Assembly (NCBI GenBank): GCA_964444835.1
Contig: CAYUIT010000015.1
Coordinates: forward strand, 9,446-73,445
Source: CADEED01 sp964444835
GTDB lineage: Bacteria > Pseudomonadota > Gammaproteobacteria > Steroidobacterales > Steroidobacteraceae
Length of the DNA: 64,000 nucleotides
Direction: 5' to 3'
The stretch's first letter is position 1, and each line of letters begins with the position of its first letter. Under the pieces are notes generated by a model. The model was not told where the DNA came from, ran no database searches, and worked only from the letters and a program-made list of their open reading frames with translations. Position numbers and translations under genes: made by a program. Below are positions 42,621-51,646 of this stretch, in pieces.

Positions 42621-43523
42621 ATGCTGGTCAGCATCGTCGCCGTGACCATTGCGGTGCCTGATCTACAGGCGATCGAAGCCGCGTACTCGCAGCATTTGCA
42701 CTACCAAGTGGTCGAGCGCGGCGAGGTTTCGCGCGAACTGGCAGAAGCGTGGCAAGCGCCGAAGGTTGAGGCTCGGAAATACCTGTTGATGCGCCCGGCG
42801 AGCGGCGAGCCGGTGTACCTGCGCTTTGTCGAGGCGCCGCGCGACACCCACTACCAGCCGCTCCGTACTCACGGCTGGAATGCGACCGAAATCCTGGTCG
42901 AGGACCCCGACCGACTGGCGGAACAGCTCGCGAAGTCGCCCTTCAAAATCATCGGACCGCCGCGCCCGCTGACAATGAATCCGAAGATCCGCGCGATGCA
43001 GGTGGTCGGTCCGGCCAACGAACTGCTGTATTTGACGCGAATTCCGCCGGGTGGCTCGTTGTTCAATTTAGGCAGCGCGCGGTCGTGGGTCGATCGCACC
43101 TTCATTGTCGTCGTGGGTGGGCCGGACATGCGAGCGATGCAAGCTTTTTATCGCGACGTGTTAGGAATGCCGGTCACGGACGCGAGCCCCTCGGTTGTCG
43201 GCATCATCAACGACGCGTATCAACGCCCCGCCGATGCGTCCACGCCGTTGGCCATCGCGCGGCTGCCACAGAGCTTCTTGATCGAGATCGACGAGTACCC
43301 ACCAGAGGCGACGCCACGCGTACCGCGTTCCGGCGAGCTGCCGCCGGGAATGGCGATGGTCAGTTTCGCGGTGGAGTCGTTGGGTGAGCGCACCCTGCCC
43401 TGGGTGGTCCCGCCGCAACCGCGCGCCGCGGCGCCCTATGCGGGGCGCTCGGTGGGCCTACTGCGAGGCGCCGCGGGTGAGTTGCTCGAAATCGTGATCG
43501 GCACCGGAGAGCCGAGTCGTTAG
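42621..43523 (+). CDS. Two-domain VOC (glyoxalase/dioxygenase fold) protein
   Basis: A 300-aa protein with two VOC repeats, starting VAVTIAVPDLQAIEAAYSQHL and, near 160, VVVGGPDMRAMQAFYRDVLGMPV. The repeats end with ELLYLTR and ELLEIVIG. AAGGAG lies 6 nt before the ATG. Metal ligands are not complete by eye, so it may be a binding protein or an isomerase rather than a dioxygenase. It shares a 31-bp divergent gap with the FMN/FAD oxidoreductase, which suggests a joint catabolic role. Confidence 0.83.
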   Translation: MLVSIVAVTIAVPDLQAIEAAYSQHLHYQVVERGEVSRELAEAWQAPKVEARKYLLMRPASGEPVYLRFVEAPRDTHYQPLRTHGWNATEILVEDPDRLAEQLAKSPFKIIGPPRPLTMNPKIRAMQVVGPANELLYLTRIPPGGSLFNLGSARSWVDRTFIVVVGGPDMRAMQAFYRDVLGMPVTDASPSVVGIINDAYQRPADASTPLAIARLPQSFLIEIDEYPPEATPRVPRSGELPPGMAMVSFAVESLGERTLPWVVPPQPRAAAPYAGRSVGLLRGAAGELLEIVIGTGEPSR

Positions 43524-43526
43524 TGG

Positions 43527-44285
43527 CTAGGTGACATCTAACGATACGAGTTCGTAGCGCGTCATCATGTAGCCGGTGACGAATGCGCGCAGCATCGTAA
43601 AGTTACCGTCCGCAGTGCACCACATTTCGTACGGCGGATGTTTGCCGGGTTCGTTGCGGGTTTCGTTGGCGTCGCCGCCCGCCGCAGACAAATTGTCACC
43701 AATCTTGAAGTGCAACGCATCGAATGTGCCGGCGCCCACGGTGATGCGCTCACGGCCAATGAAACCGAGCTGAAAACCATGTGGGTGGCGCATCACCATC
43801 GGCCCCGTGGCACCGCGGTGGTCGAGCGAGCACATATACAAATCCGGAAATGGCTGCCACGCCGAGCCACGATCGAGCCGCGCAATGTTGAGCAGCATTG
43901 CATCGGCAGCAATGGGGTGTGTGCCAAACACCTGCGCTGGCCGCGCGAGATCGACGCGTTGCGAGATGCGTCCTTCCGCGGCTGTGTGTCCCTCACACTC
44001 GATCGCCGTATCAGTGAATCGAAACCAGCTCGAGCCCATGTAGCGATCGTCGACCGACAATCGCACGAAGCAATCGGTGGGTCGCCAGTCTGGCGCATAC
44101 GACAGCGTGACATCGCGCAATACCGGTGGCGGATCGTCAATCTCGCAATGCGAGCGCAACGTGCGGCGGCCATCGCGATGAATCGTCACGGTGAAAAACT
44201 CGCGCCCGCGCTCTTGGCCCTCGCGGCCCGGCTTGTCGCTCGTGTAATGGATGCGCCCGCGAATCAGTTGGTGTGGCATGGACAT
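43527..44285 (-). CDS. Protein of unknown function
   Basis: A 252-aa soluble protein, beta-rich, with no signal peptide and no motif I recognise. Notable segments are GREFFTVTIHRDGRRTLRSHCEID in parts, CSLDHRGATGPMVMRHPHG and TVGAGTFDALHFKIGDN, which recall the DUF3108 or lipocalin-like pattern where a GxFxxxHF segment is repeated in lipid-binding domains. The end faces the VOC gene 3 bp away; a 7-bp inverted repeat (TCGTTAG/CTAACGA, 43517-43544) lies at this junction. Start is ATG at 44285, or 44279. Confidence 0.7.
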   Translation of the reverse strand: MSMPHQLIRGRIHYTSDKPGREGQERGREFFTVTIHRDGRRTLRSHCEIDDPPPVLRDVTLSYAPDWRPTDCFVRLSVDDRYMGSSWFRFTDTAIECEGHTAAEGRISQRVDLARPAQVFGTHPIAADAMLLNIARLDRGSAWQPFPDLYMCSLDHRGATGPMVMRHPHGFQLGFIGRERITVGAGTFDALHFKIGDNLSAAGGDANETRNEPGKHPPYEMWCTADGNFTMLRAFVTGYMMTRYELVSLDVT

Positions 44286-44412
44286 CGCAGATCAACCCTG
44301 ACGTCGCTTCGGTCTGGACGATGATTCCATACGGTTCGCCAGGAAGCCATTGAACTTGCACGGCATGCCCGCATGATAGCGGCTGCCTTCGTTCACATGG
44401 AGCTCACGCAAA

Positions 44413-44898
44413 TTGGATCCTACCGTCTTGTGGATCATCGCGATCGCGCTGATGGTCGTCGGTCTTGTCGGTACCGTGTTGCCTGGCTTGCCCGGCGTGG
44501 TTGCGATCTTTGGCGGAATGTTGCTCGCCGCTTGGATCGACAGCTTCGAGAAGATTGGCGTCGCGACGCTCGTGCTCCTGGGTGTCCTCACGGCGTTGGC
44601 GTTCGTCATCGACATCGTGGCGAGTTTGCTAGGCGCAAAACGCGTCGGTGCGAGCAAGCAAGCGTTGATCGGTGCCGCGCTGGGCGCCATCGTCGGCTTG
44701 TTCTTCGGCCTGCCTGGACTGCTGTTGGGGCCTTTCGTCGGCGCCGTCGCCGGCGAGTACCTTGCGCGCCAACAGCTCGACCAAGCGGCCCGAGTGGGTG
44801 TCGGCACATGGCTCGGCTTGCTCGTGGGCGTGATCGCCAAACTCGCGCTCGCATTCACGATGTTAGGCATCTTCGCGGCCGCGTACTTCATCCCGTAA
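44413..44898 (+). CDS. DUF456 membrane protein
   Basis: A 161-aa small integral-membrane protein. Its pattern is that of DUF456: three to four hydrophobic stretches, with PGLPGVVAIFGGMLLAAW and the Gly-rich KRVGASKQALIGAALGAIVGLFFGLPGLL (here in part) and GPFVGAVAGEYLA. The start is a TTG at 44413; GGAG (44399-44402) lies 10 nt upstream and no in-frame ATG precedes it. Function of the family is unknown. Confidence 0.85.
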   Translation: MDPTVLWIIAIALMVVGLVGTVLPGLPGVVAIFGGMLLAAWIDSFEKIGVATLVLLGVLTALAFVIDIVASLLGAKRVGASKQALIGAALGAIVGLFFGLPGLLLGPFVGAVAGEYLARQQLDQAARVGVGTWLGLLVGVIAKLALAFTMLGIFAAAYFIP

Positions 44899-44901
44899 CT
44901 G

Positions 44902-45297
44902 TTAGCGAATCGGATCGGTGACCTCGAGCACTTGGAAGACGCGCTCGATGAGTCCTTCCCGCGCCGTTGCGCGTTCACTGGCCTCGGCGTCGTCCGGCTC
45001 ATAGTCCTCGAGCCATTGCCGATCGAGCGTGCCGTGCTTGGCCAGCACGCGCTCGAGCGTATGAATGCGCTCGAAGGCCACCGACAGTTCGGCGGCGAGC
45101 GCAGCCGCAATCGCCATCAGCTGATCGACGGCGGGATCCGGGTAGAACTGCGAACGCTTGCCCTTCGCGGCGCGCGGCAGCCGCAGTTGGCCTGCCACCT
45201 GTGTGGCACGCGCATCACGCGGGGGTCGCCGATAGGTTTTCGGCGTCGCCGACTTGGTCGGCGTTTTGCGCTTGGGGCGCTTTTTCTGGGTACTCAT
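44902..45297 (-). CDS. Small basic protein of unknown function (end of ABC operon)
   Basis: A 131-aa protein with a Lys/Arg/Pro/Thr-rich N-terminus (MSTQKKRPKRKTPTKSATPK) and a helical, more acidic second half (MAIAAALAAELSVAFERIHTLERVL; EDYEPDDAEASERA). The ATG at 45297 has TAGGAG 7 nt upstream. It follows the SDR gene by 16 bp and is the likely last gene of the operon starting at 51547. The helical half may form a coiled coil. No family is recognised. Confidence 0.68.
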   Translation of the reverse strand: MSTQKKRPKRKTPTKSATPKTYRRPPRDARATQVAGQLRLPRAAKGKRSQFYPDPAVDQLMAIAAALAAELSVAFERIHTLERVLAKHGTLDRQWLEDYEPDDAEASERATAREGLIERVFQVLEVTDPIR

Positions 45298-45313
45298 CCA
45301 TTCACTCCTAGGC

Positions 45314-46144
45314 TCAATGCATTTCCAATCCGCCACTGACGTTCATACCTTCGCCAGTGATGTACGCAGCCTCTTCGCTACACAAAAAGGCACAGGCTTT
45401 GGCGGTGTCCTCCGGTAAGCCCACCCGACCGAGCGGGATGCGACCGACCATCTCGCGCAAGTACTCGTCGACCGTCTGACCTCGCATCTTGGCGCGGTAC
45501 TCGTTTTGCACTTTGCCGAGGCCCGTCGTGACGTGGTTCGGGCAAATGGCGTTGACCGTGATCTTGTGCGGACCGAGCTCGAGCGCTGCGGTGCGCGTCA
45601 GTCCTAGCATCCCGTGCTTCGACGACACATAGGGCGCGAGATGGACCGTGCCTGACTTCGCCGCTTGACTCGCGATATTGACGATGCGGCCGCCACGCCC
45701 CTGGCGGATCATCTGGCGCGCCGCGTGCTTCAAGCACAAGAATGCGCCGAGCAGATTGACTCCGAGCACGGCCCGCCATTCCTCGGCGGTGCCGTCGAGA
45801 AGCGGCGCTTGCAAATAGCCGATGCCAGCATTGTTGACGAGGATGTCGAGTTGGCCGAACACCTCGACAGCGCGTTGGACGGCGCGCTCGACCGAGGCTT
45901 CGTCTTGCACGTCGAGTGGCTGTGCAACTGCGTCGATGCCTTGCGAGCGCAGCTGTGCCACGACGCTCTCGAGCTCGGCGGACGTGCCGATGCGATCGCT
46001 CGGCATATTGGGCTGCGCTTTACCCAAGTCTGTTACTAACACGCGCGCGCCTTCCGCGCCCAGCCGTGCGCAGATCGCCTCGCCGAGTCCACCGTGTCGT
46101 CCGGCACCGGTTACCAGCGCCACCTTGCCAGTCAATCTCTGCAC
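45314..46144 (-). CDS. Short-chain dehydrogenase/reductase
   Basis: A 276-aa classical SDR. It has the cofactor motif VTGAGRHGGLGEAICARLG, NNAGIGYLQAP, Ser of VNIASQAAKSG and the YxxxK as YVSSKHGMLGLTRT, ending EAAYITGEGMNVSGGLEMH. The coenzyme loop TDLGKA suggests NAD. It comes 8 bp after the DppF-like gene and is part of the same operon, so it probably oxidises an alcohol of the imported substrate. Confidence 0.9.
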   Translation of the reverse strand: MQRLTGKVALVTGAGRHGGLGEAICARLGAEGARVLVTDLGKAQPNMPSDRIGTSAELESVVAQLRSQGIDAVAQPLDVQDEASVERAVQRAVEVFGQLDILVNNAGIGYLQAPLLDGTAEEWRAVLGVNLLGAFLCLKHAARQMIRQGRGGRIVNIASQAAKSGTVHLAPYVSSKHGMLGLTRTAALELGPHKITVNAICPNHVTTGLGKVQNEYRAKMRGQTVDEYLREMVGRIPLGRVGLPEDTAKACAFLCSEEAAYITGEGMNVSGGLEMH

Positions 46145-46152
46145 GTTCTCAC

Positions 46153-47178
46153 CTATCGTTGAAGCTCATGGGAGGGTTCCGCGTTTAACGGTGCCGCGGC
46201 AATCTCGCGCCAGCGCCAACATGCCACCTCAGCACCCGGCGCGATCGTCTCGAGCGGCGGCGTTTGTTGCGCGCAGCGGTCGATGGCGAAAGGACAACGC
46301 GTTCGGAACACGCAACCCGAGGGCGGGTCGAGTGGTGAAGGGAGTTCGCCGACCAGCGCGCGTTCGAGCCGGCTCCCTTGTCGATCAGGATCGGGGAGCG
46401 GGACCGCTGCGATGAGCCCACGCGTGTAGGGGTGCATGGGCTCAGCAAACAATCGCGCCGTCGGCGCCAGCTCGAGCGTTTTGCCGAGGTACAACACGAG
46501 CACCCGGTCACACACGCGGCGCACGACTGCGAGATTATGGCTCACGAACAAAATGCTGGTGCCGGTTTCGCGCTTGAGGTCGAGTAGCAAATTGATGATC
46601 TGCGCCTGGATCGACACATCGAGCGCGCTCACCGGCTCATCGCACACTAACAACTTGGGCTTGAGGATCATGGCTCGCGCTATGCCGATCCGCTGGCATT
46701 GGCCGCCGCTGAACTCGTGTGGATAGCGGTTCACGTGTTCACGCGCAAGCCCGACACGCTCGAGCATGTCGGCGATCAGATTGCGGCGGGCCTCGCGCGT
46801 CAGGCCGGGGCGATGCACGCGCAGGGGTTCCGCGATGATCTCCTCGACGGTCATCCGCGGATCGAGGCTGGCGAGCGGGTCCTGGAAAACGATCTGCAGT
46901 TCCGCGCGCAGCGGCCGCAGTTCGCGTGCGGTGAGCGTTTCGAGGGATCGTCCTAACCACACGACTTGCCCGTCGGTCGCGTGCACCAACTGCAGCACTG
47001 CACGTGCCAGCGTAGACTTGCCGCAGCCTGACTCACCGACGATGCCGAGTGCCTCCCCGGGCTGCAATGTGAAACTGACATCGTCGACGGCGCGCAACGA
47101 TCGCGTCCCTTTCAGCCAGCCGCCGCGAACCGGGAAGCTCACGCGTAGACTTGTTACCTTGAGGAACGAGTCACTCAT
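46153..47178 (-). CDS. Peptide/nickel-type ABC transporter ATPase (DppF/OppF-like)
   Basis: A 341-aa ATPase: Walker A GESGCGKSTLARAVLQL, signature FSGGQCQRIGIARAM, Walker B LLVCDEPVSALDVSIQ, and the OppD/F C-terminal extension with CVFRTRCPFAIDRC (iron-sulfur-type Cys seen in the family). It is paired with the DppD-like gene upstream (3-bp gap). Confidence 0.92.
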   Translation of the reverse strand: MSDSFLKVTSLRVSFPVRGGWLKGTRSLRAVDDVSFTLQPGEALGIVGESGCGKSTLARAVLQLVHATDGQVVWLGRSLETLTARELRPLRAELQIVFQDPLASLDPRMTVEEIIAEPLRVHRPGLTREARRNLIADMLERVGLAREHVNRYPHEFSGGQCQRIGIARAMILKPKLLVCDEPVSALDVSIQAQIINLLLDLKRETGTSILFVSHNLAVVRRVCDRVLVLYLGKTLELAPTARLFAEPMHPYTRGLIAAVPLPDPDRQGSRLERALVGELPSPLDPPSGCVFRTRCPFAIDRCAQQTPPLETIAPGAEVACWRWREIAAAPLNAEPSHELQR

Positions 47179-47181
47179 TCG

Positions 47182-48159
47182 TTAGCTCCGGGGATGGTGG
47201 CACGCCACGCGTTGGGCGTCCGTCGCTTGCAAGGTCGGGCGTGACTCGCGGCACTGCGCAGACGCGAAGTCACAACGCGGTGCGAATGCGCAGCCACTGC
47301 CGAGCGCGCGGGGATCCGGCGGCTGTCCGCGGATCGCCGCTAACGGTACATCGAGAGCGTCATCCAGGCGCGGCAACGAGCGCAGCAGCGCATGCGTGTA
47401 CGGATGACGCGGCTGCTTCAACACGTCGCGCGCCTTGCCCTGCTCCACCAAACGGCCGCCATACATGACGGCCACTTCGTGTGCGAGGCCGGCCACGACA
47501 CCCAAGTCGTGTGTGATGAGCACGAGGCCCATCTGGCGTTCGCGCATCAAGTCGCGCAGCAGTGCGAGGATCTGCGCTTGCACCGACACGTCGAGTGCGG
47601 TCGTCGGCTCATCCGCGATGACCATGATGGGATCGCAAGCCAACGCGATCGCGATCATGACTCGCTGGCGCATCCCGCCTGAGAGCTCGTGCGGATACTG
47701 GCGCATGCGACGCGGCGCATCCGTCACTTGCGCCTGCTCGAGTAAGCGCAAGGCGGCTGCGCGTGCGGAACTCCAAGAAGCGTTGCGGTGGACCACGATC
47801 GACTCGGCGATTTGATCGCCGACGCGGATGTGCGGCGCAAGCGAAGTCATCGGATCCTGAAAGATCATCGCGAGCTGCACGCCGCGCACATCGTTTAGCT
47901 GCTTGGCGCTTTGTCCTAACAGCTCGCGCCCTGCAAGGCGCACGGAGCCCGCTGCCGTGCCGTTCGGCGGCAACAAGCCGAGCGCCGCCAAAAAGGCTTG
48001 ACTCTTGCCAGCGCCAGATTCGCCCACGACGCCGAGGCACTCGCCCGCTTGCACGGCCAGCGACAGCGAGTGCACAGCGGTGATGTCGCCATCGGGCGTA
48101 CTGAAACGGACCGACAGATCCTGAAGTTCGAGAACGGGCGTCATCGGCACATCAACCAT
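47182..48159 (-). CDS. Peptide/nickel-type ABC transporter ATPase (DppD/OppD-like)
   Basis: A 325-aa ATPase: Walker A GESGAGKSQAFLAALGLLPP, signature LSGGMRQRVMIAIAL, Walker B VIADEPTTALDVSVQAQIL and the C-terminal GCAFAPRCDFASAQCR. The Walker A has Ser-Gln after GKS instead of Ser/Thr-hydrophobic, as common in OppD. Start at 48159 overlaps the permease stop by 8 nt; ATG at 48144 is an alternative. Confidence 0.92.
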   Translation of the reverse strand: MVDVPMTPVLELQDLSVRFSTPDGDITAVHSLSLAVQAGECLGVVGESGAGKSQAFLAALGLLPPNGTAAGSVRLAGRELLGQSAKQLNDVRGVQLAMIFQDPMTSLAPHIRVGDQIAESIVVHRNASWSSARAAALRLLEQAQVTDAPRRMRQYPHELSGGMRQRVMIAIALACDPIMVIADEPTTALDVSVQAQILALLRDLMRERQMGLVLITHDLGVVAGLAHEVAVMYGGRLVEQGKARDVLKQPRHPYTHALLRSLPRLDDALDVPLAAIRGQPPDPRALGSGCAFAPRCDFASAQCRESRPTLQATDAQRVACHHPRS

Positions 48160-49045
48160 CCCGCGGATCGAGCGCGTCGCGCAGCCCGTCCCCGAGGAAA
48201 TTGAAGCTCATCAGCAGCGAGACGAGGAACGTGGCGGGCACCAGCAGCATCCACAACGCCGATTCCATTTCTTGCGCGCCTTCGTTGATGAGATTGCCGA
48301 GGCTCGCGAGCGGCTCTTGGACGCCCAAGCCGAGAAAGCTCAAGAAGCTCTCAAACAGAATCATCTGCGGAATCGTGAGCGTGGCGTAGATGATGACGGG
48401 CCCGAGCACGTTCGGCACGATGTGTCGCCATAGAATTGCGCCCGTGCTCACGCCACTCGCGCGCGCGGCTTCGATGAACTCGCGTCGCTTCAGCGATAAG
48501 GTTTGGCCCCGCACGATTCGGGCCATCGTGAGCCAGCCAACGGCGCCGATCGCCAGAAATAGCACGACGATGTTGCCGCGCTCGAACAGCGTGGAGAGGA
48601 TGATGACAATGAAGATGTACGGCAGCGCGTAGAGCACGTCGACGAAGCGCATCATCCAATGATCGATGCGGCCACCCAGGTAGCCGGCCGTGGCTCCCCA
48701 TGCGACGCCGATCACGAGACTGACACCTGTCGCTAACAAGCCGATCAACAGCGAAATGCGTACGCCATGTAGCGTGCGCACGTACAAGTCGCGACCGAGT
48801 CGGTCCGTGCCGAGCCAATGCGACGCGTCCGTCGTCGGCGGCACACCCATGTGCTCCCAATCGATATAGTCGTACGCATGCGGCGAAAAGCTCGGCCCCA
48901 CGATCGCGAGAATTGCGACGCATACGATCCACGCGAGCGCAACCATCGCCGCTCGATTGCGCCGCAAGCGCCGCCAAGCGTCGCTCCACAGACCGCGCGT
49001 CTCTTGCGCGCTCGACGGTGAAGAAGCTGCAACGGCAGTCGTCAT
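48152..49045 (-). CDS. Peptide/nickel-type ABC transporter permease (DppC/OppC-like)
   Basis: A 297-aa inner-membrane permease. One N-terminal helix (MVALAWIVCVAILAIVG) is followed by HWLGTDRLGRDLYVRTLHG, the typical OppC entry, five more helices, and the EAA loop EFIEAARASGVSTGAILWRHI. It ends LGDGLRDALDPR, the family C-terminal signature. Confidence 0.92.
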   Translation of the reverse strand: MTTAVAASSPSSAQETRGLWSDAWRRLRRNRAAMVALAWIVCVAILAIVGPSFSPHAYDYIDWEHMGVPPTTDASHWLGTDRLGRDLYVRTLHGVRISLLIGLLATGVSLVIGVAWGATAGYLGGRIDHWMMRFVDVLYALPYIFIVIILSTLFERGNIVVLFLAIGAVGWLTMARIVRGQTLSLKRREFIEAARASGVSTGAILWRHIVPNVLGPVIIYATLTIPQMILFESFLSFLGLGVQEPLASLGNLINEGAQEMESALWMLLVPATFLVSLLMSFNFLGDGLRDALDPRDG

Positions 49046-49052
49046 CGGGGCG

Positions 49053-49979
49053 TCACTCGTCGTAACGAACGCGCGGATCGAGCCAGCCGTACAGCAGGTC
49101 GGCGATCAGGTTGAGCGTCAGCGTCAGCACGCCATATACGACGATCATGCCCATCACGAGCGTGTAATCGCGGTTGAGCGCGCCTTGCACCAGGTAGCGT
49201 CCCGTTCCGGGTAAGCCAAACACGGTTTCGACGACGAGTGAACCGGTGAGTACGAACGCGGTCGCAGGTCCAAGATAGCTGACGACGGGTAGCAGCGCCG
49301 GACGTAGCGCATGCCTCAATAACACGCGTGACGCCGAGAGACCCTTGGCACGCGCGGTGCGGATGTAGTTCGAGCGCAGAACCTCGAGCAAACTCCCGCG
49401 CGTCAGGCGCGCGACATAGGCAATGACCGGGAGCGCAAGTGCGATCATGCCGAGAATCAAGTGGCGAAACTCACCTGTCTCGTAGCCGGCCACGGGCAGC
49501 CAACCCAGCCAAACACCGAACACCAGCTGGAGCAATGGTCCAACGACAAAGGCAGGCAATGCGATGCCGATCACGGCCCAACCCATGATGGCGTAATCCG
49601 TGGCGGTGTTCCGGCGCAGGGCCGCGATCGAGCCTAACAAGATGCCCATCGACACCGCGATCACCACGGCACCGAGGCCGAGCATCAAGCTGATGGGCAG
49701 ACCCTGCGCAATCAACTCGGTGACGGTGAAGTCCTTGAACTTGAACGACGGACCGAAATCGCCACTGGCGAGTCCGCGCAAGTAGCGCAGGTATTGCGTG
49801 AACAACGGCTGATCAAGCCCGTAAGCCGCTTCGAGATTGGCTTTGATCTCCGGCGGCAGCGTTTGCTCCTCGTCGAACGGGCCGCCGGGCGCAAGCCGGA
49901 TGACGAAAAACGAGATTGTGATGATGACGAACAGTGTCGGAATGACGCCGAGCACTCGTCGCAGCGCATAGCGCAGCAT
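49053..49979 (-). CDS. Peptide/nickel-type ABC transporter permease (DppB/OppB-like)
   Basis: A 308-aa permease with the family start MLRYALRRVLGVIPTLFVI, LAPGGPFDEEQTLPPE, the EAA loop YIRTARAKGLSASRVLLRHA and the end LIADLLYGWLDPRVRY. Its ATG shares a base with the MFS stop (TGATG), coupling the two transporters. No periplasmic substrate-binding protein is coded in the operon. Confidence 0.92.
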   Translation of the reverse strand: MLRYALRRVLGVIPTLFVIITISFFVIRLAPGGPFDEEQTLPPEIKANLEAAYGLDQPLFTQYLRYLRGLASGDFGPSFKFKDFTVTELIAQGLPISLMLGLGAVVIAVSMGILLGSIAALRRNTATDYAIMGWAVIGIALPAFVVGPLLQLVFGVWLGWLPVAGYETGEFRHLILGMIALALPVIAYVARLTRGSLLEVLRSNYIRTARAKGLSASRVLLRHALRPALLPVVSYLGPATAFVLTGSLVVETVFGLPGTGRYLVQGALNRDYTLVMGMIVVYGVLTLTLNLIADLLYGWLDPRVRYDE

Positions 49980-51232
49980 CAGGTCGCCGTCCGTGCCACC
50001 GACTCAGTGGGGGGCATGCGCAGCGACAACGCGAGCACGATGGCAACGCCGATCAGCCCGGCCATCAGCATGAACGCAGGCACGAACGTACCGTAGCGAT
50101 CAAATAACAAGCCGGTGATCCAAGGGCCAATCGCGCCGCCGCCCGCATCGAGCACGGTAATCGCGCCCATGACCCGGCCTAACGACCGAGCGCCAAACGC
50201 ATCTGCAGCAACCGCCTGGAGCAATGTGTAGTTGCCGCCCCAACCGAGGCCAAACAGCGCGACGGCATAAATCAGCAGCTCGCGTTGATTGGTCGCCAAC
50301 AACGCTGCGCCACCGAGCATCAACGCCAAGTCCAAAGCCCATGTGGCTTTGCGGCCCCAAATGTCAGACAGCCAGCCAAAGAAGAGCTTGCCCACGAGCC
50401 CGCCCAGGAACAGCGGCATGAAGTACAAGCTCGCTTCGCCAGGCGTGATGCCGAGTAACCCGGTGTGCCGGAACAAGTTGTAGCTCACGCCCAAGATACA
50501 AAAAAACGTCGCGAAGGCCGCGCCGCCGATCAGCCAGTACTCCTTGCGCTGCAGGATCTGCGCGTAGCTCAGCGCCTCATCCGTCGCGGCGCCGCCCGTT
50601 TGGCTTGCCTCGACACCGTACGGGCGCAGCCCCAACTTGGCGGGCCATTCCTTCAGTGCAAACGCTACGAGCGGCAGCATCAGCAGCGGTCCCAATGCGA
50701 CCCACGCGGCTGCGGAGCGCCAACCCGCGGAGCCAATCAAATGCGTCGTCAGCTGCGGCAGGAACGCGTTCGCGAGGCTCGTACCCGTCAACATCAGGCC
50801 CAGCGCCAAGCCGCGCGAACCGACAAACCAGCGCGAGACGATCACGACGCAAATCGCGAGACCGCAGCCGGATAAACCGACGCCCATCAAGAAGCGCAGC
50901 CAATACATGTCAGTCAGCGTGTTGACGTAGCCCAAGCCGTAGAACGCACCTGCGAGCGCCAAGAGCCCGAGCGCCATCACCAGCCGCACGCCAAAGCGAT
51001 CTGCGGCCCAACCGGACAGCGGCGTGATGATCGCCGTGGTGAGCAACATGATCGTATCGCCGAACTTCAAGTCGCCTTGACTAACGGCTAACAATTCGAG
51101 CAGCGACTTGTCGAACGCGGTGATGGCGCCGACGGTGATCCCGTTTGTGATCCAAATGATGATGAACGTGGCAAGGACGATGCCCCACCAGCCGTAGTAC
51201 GCCGCCCCGCTTTGGGCTCTTTCGGTTTGCAT
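49979..51232 (-). CDS. MFS transporter (OFA/monocarboxylate-type)
   Basis: A 417-aa 12-helix transporter. The first loop has GWAADRFGVRLVMALG (MFS motif GxxaDrxGxr), the second half FGWLSDIWGRKATW. The start YYGWWGIVLATFIIIWITNGI is typical of the oxalate/formate antiporter-like (OFA) group of anion carriers. It sits directly behind the HapK-like gene (0-1 bp) and overlaps the ABC permease, so the cluster codes for two importers or an importer and an exporter. The substrate is probably a carboxylate. Confidence 0.88.
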   Translation of the reverse strand: MQTERAQSGAAYYGWWGIVLATFIIIWITNGITVGAITAFDKSLLELLAVSQGDLKFGDTIMLLTTAIITPLSGWAADRFGVRLVMALGLLALAGAFYGLGYVNTLTDMYWLRFLMGVGLSGCGLAICVVIVSRWFVGSRGLALGLMLTGTSLANAFLPQLTTHLIGSAGWRSAAAWVALGPLLMLPLVAFALKEWPAKLGLRPYGVEASQTGGAATDEALSYAQILQRKEYWLIGGAAFATFFCILGVSYNLFRHTGLLGITPGEASLYFMPLFLGGLVGKLFFGWLSDIWGRKATWALDLALMLGGAALLATNQRELLIYAVALFGLGWGGNYTLLQAVAADAFGARSLGRVMGAITVLDAGGGAIGPWITGLLFDRYGTFVPAFMLMAGLIGVAIVLALSLRMPPTESVARTAT

Positions 51233-51547
51233 CTAGAGCGACGCCGTGAGGATGAACTGCGGTTGGTCGGCGAACGCGCGAAACTGCTCGACGACGCGCT
51301 GCATGGTGGGGTTTGCGACATCTGTTCCGAGCTGTTGCAAGTCCTTCACGCGCAGAATCTCGACATACTGATACGGTGACGTACCGCCGCCCATCAGGCC
51401 CGTCGCCTTCAGAACCTCGAAGCGCTCAATCGAGGGCAAGCGATTGACCGTGGGTAAGTCGATCTCGCGTGCAAAGCGCTCGTAATCCGTCGCCGAGACT
51501 CCCGGCTTCAGATTGAACAAAACGATGATTGTGGTGCTCGTTGCCAT
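51233..51547 (-). CDS. HapK-like small protein (REDY-like)
   Basis: A 104-aa single-domain alpha/beta ferredoxin-like protein. TTIIVLFNLKPGVSATDYER, DLPTVNRLPSIERFEVLKA and SPYQYVEILRVKDLQQLG match the REDY-like HapK family known near prodigiosin and catabolic clusters; the biochemical role is unclear. The ATG at 51547 is chosen, with GAGG upstream; an in-frame 51586 start is less likely. It is the first gene of the eight-gene operon. Confidence 0.8.
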   Translation of the reverse strand: MATSTTIIVLFNLKPGVSATDYERFAREIDLPTVNRLPSIERFEVLKATGLMGGGTSPYQYVEILRVKDLQQLGTDVANPTMQRVVEQFRAFADQPQFILTASL

Positions 51548-51646
51548 CGATTCAGTGCCTCGGCCACGATGGGCCACGGTTGCCAAGCGACAGTTACGCG
51601 AGGCAGTCTAGCAACTCGCCGCGTTCGGCGTGAGAGAGCGCATGCG

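Noticed and set aside
43517..43544. 7-bp inverted repeat at the VOC/unknown gene junction as a bidirectional terminator
   Set aside because: The stem is short with a 14-nt loop and no U-run; it is only mentioned in the gene note.
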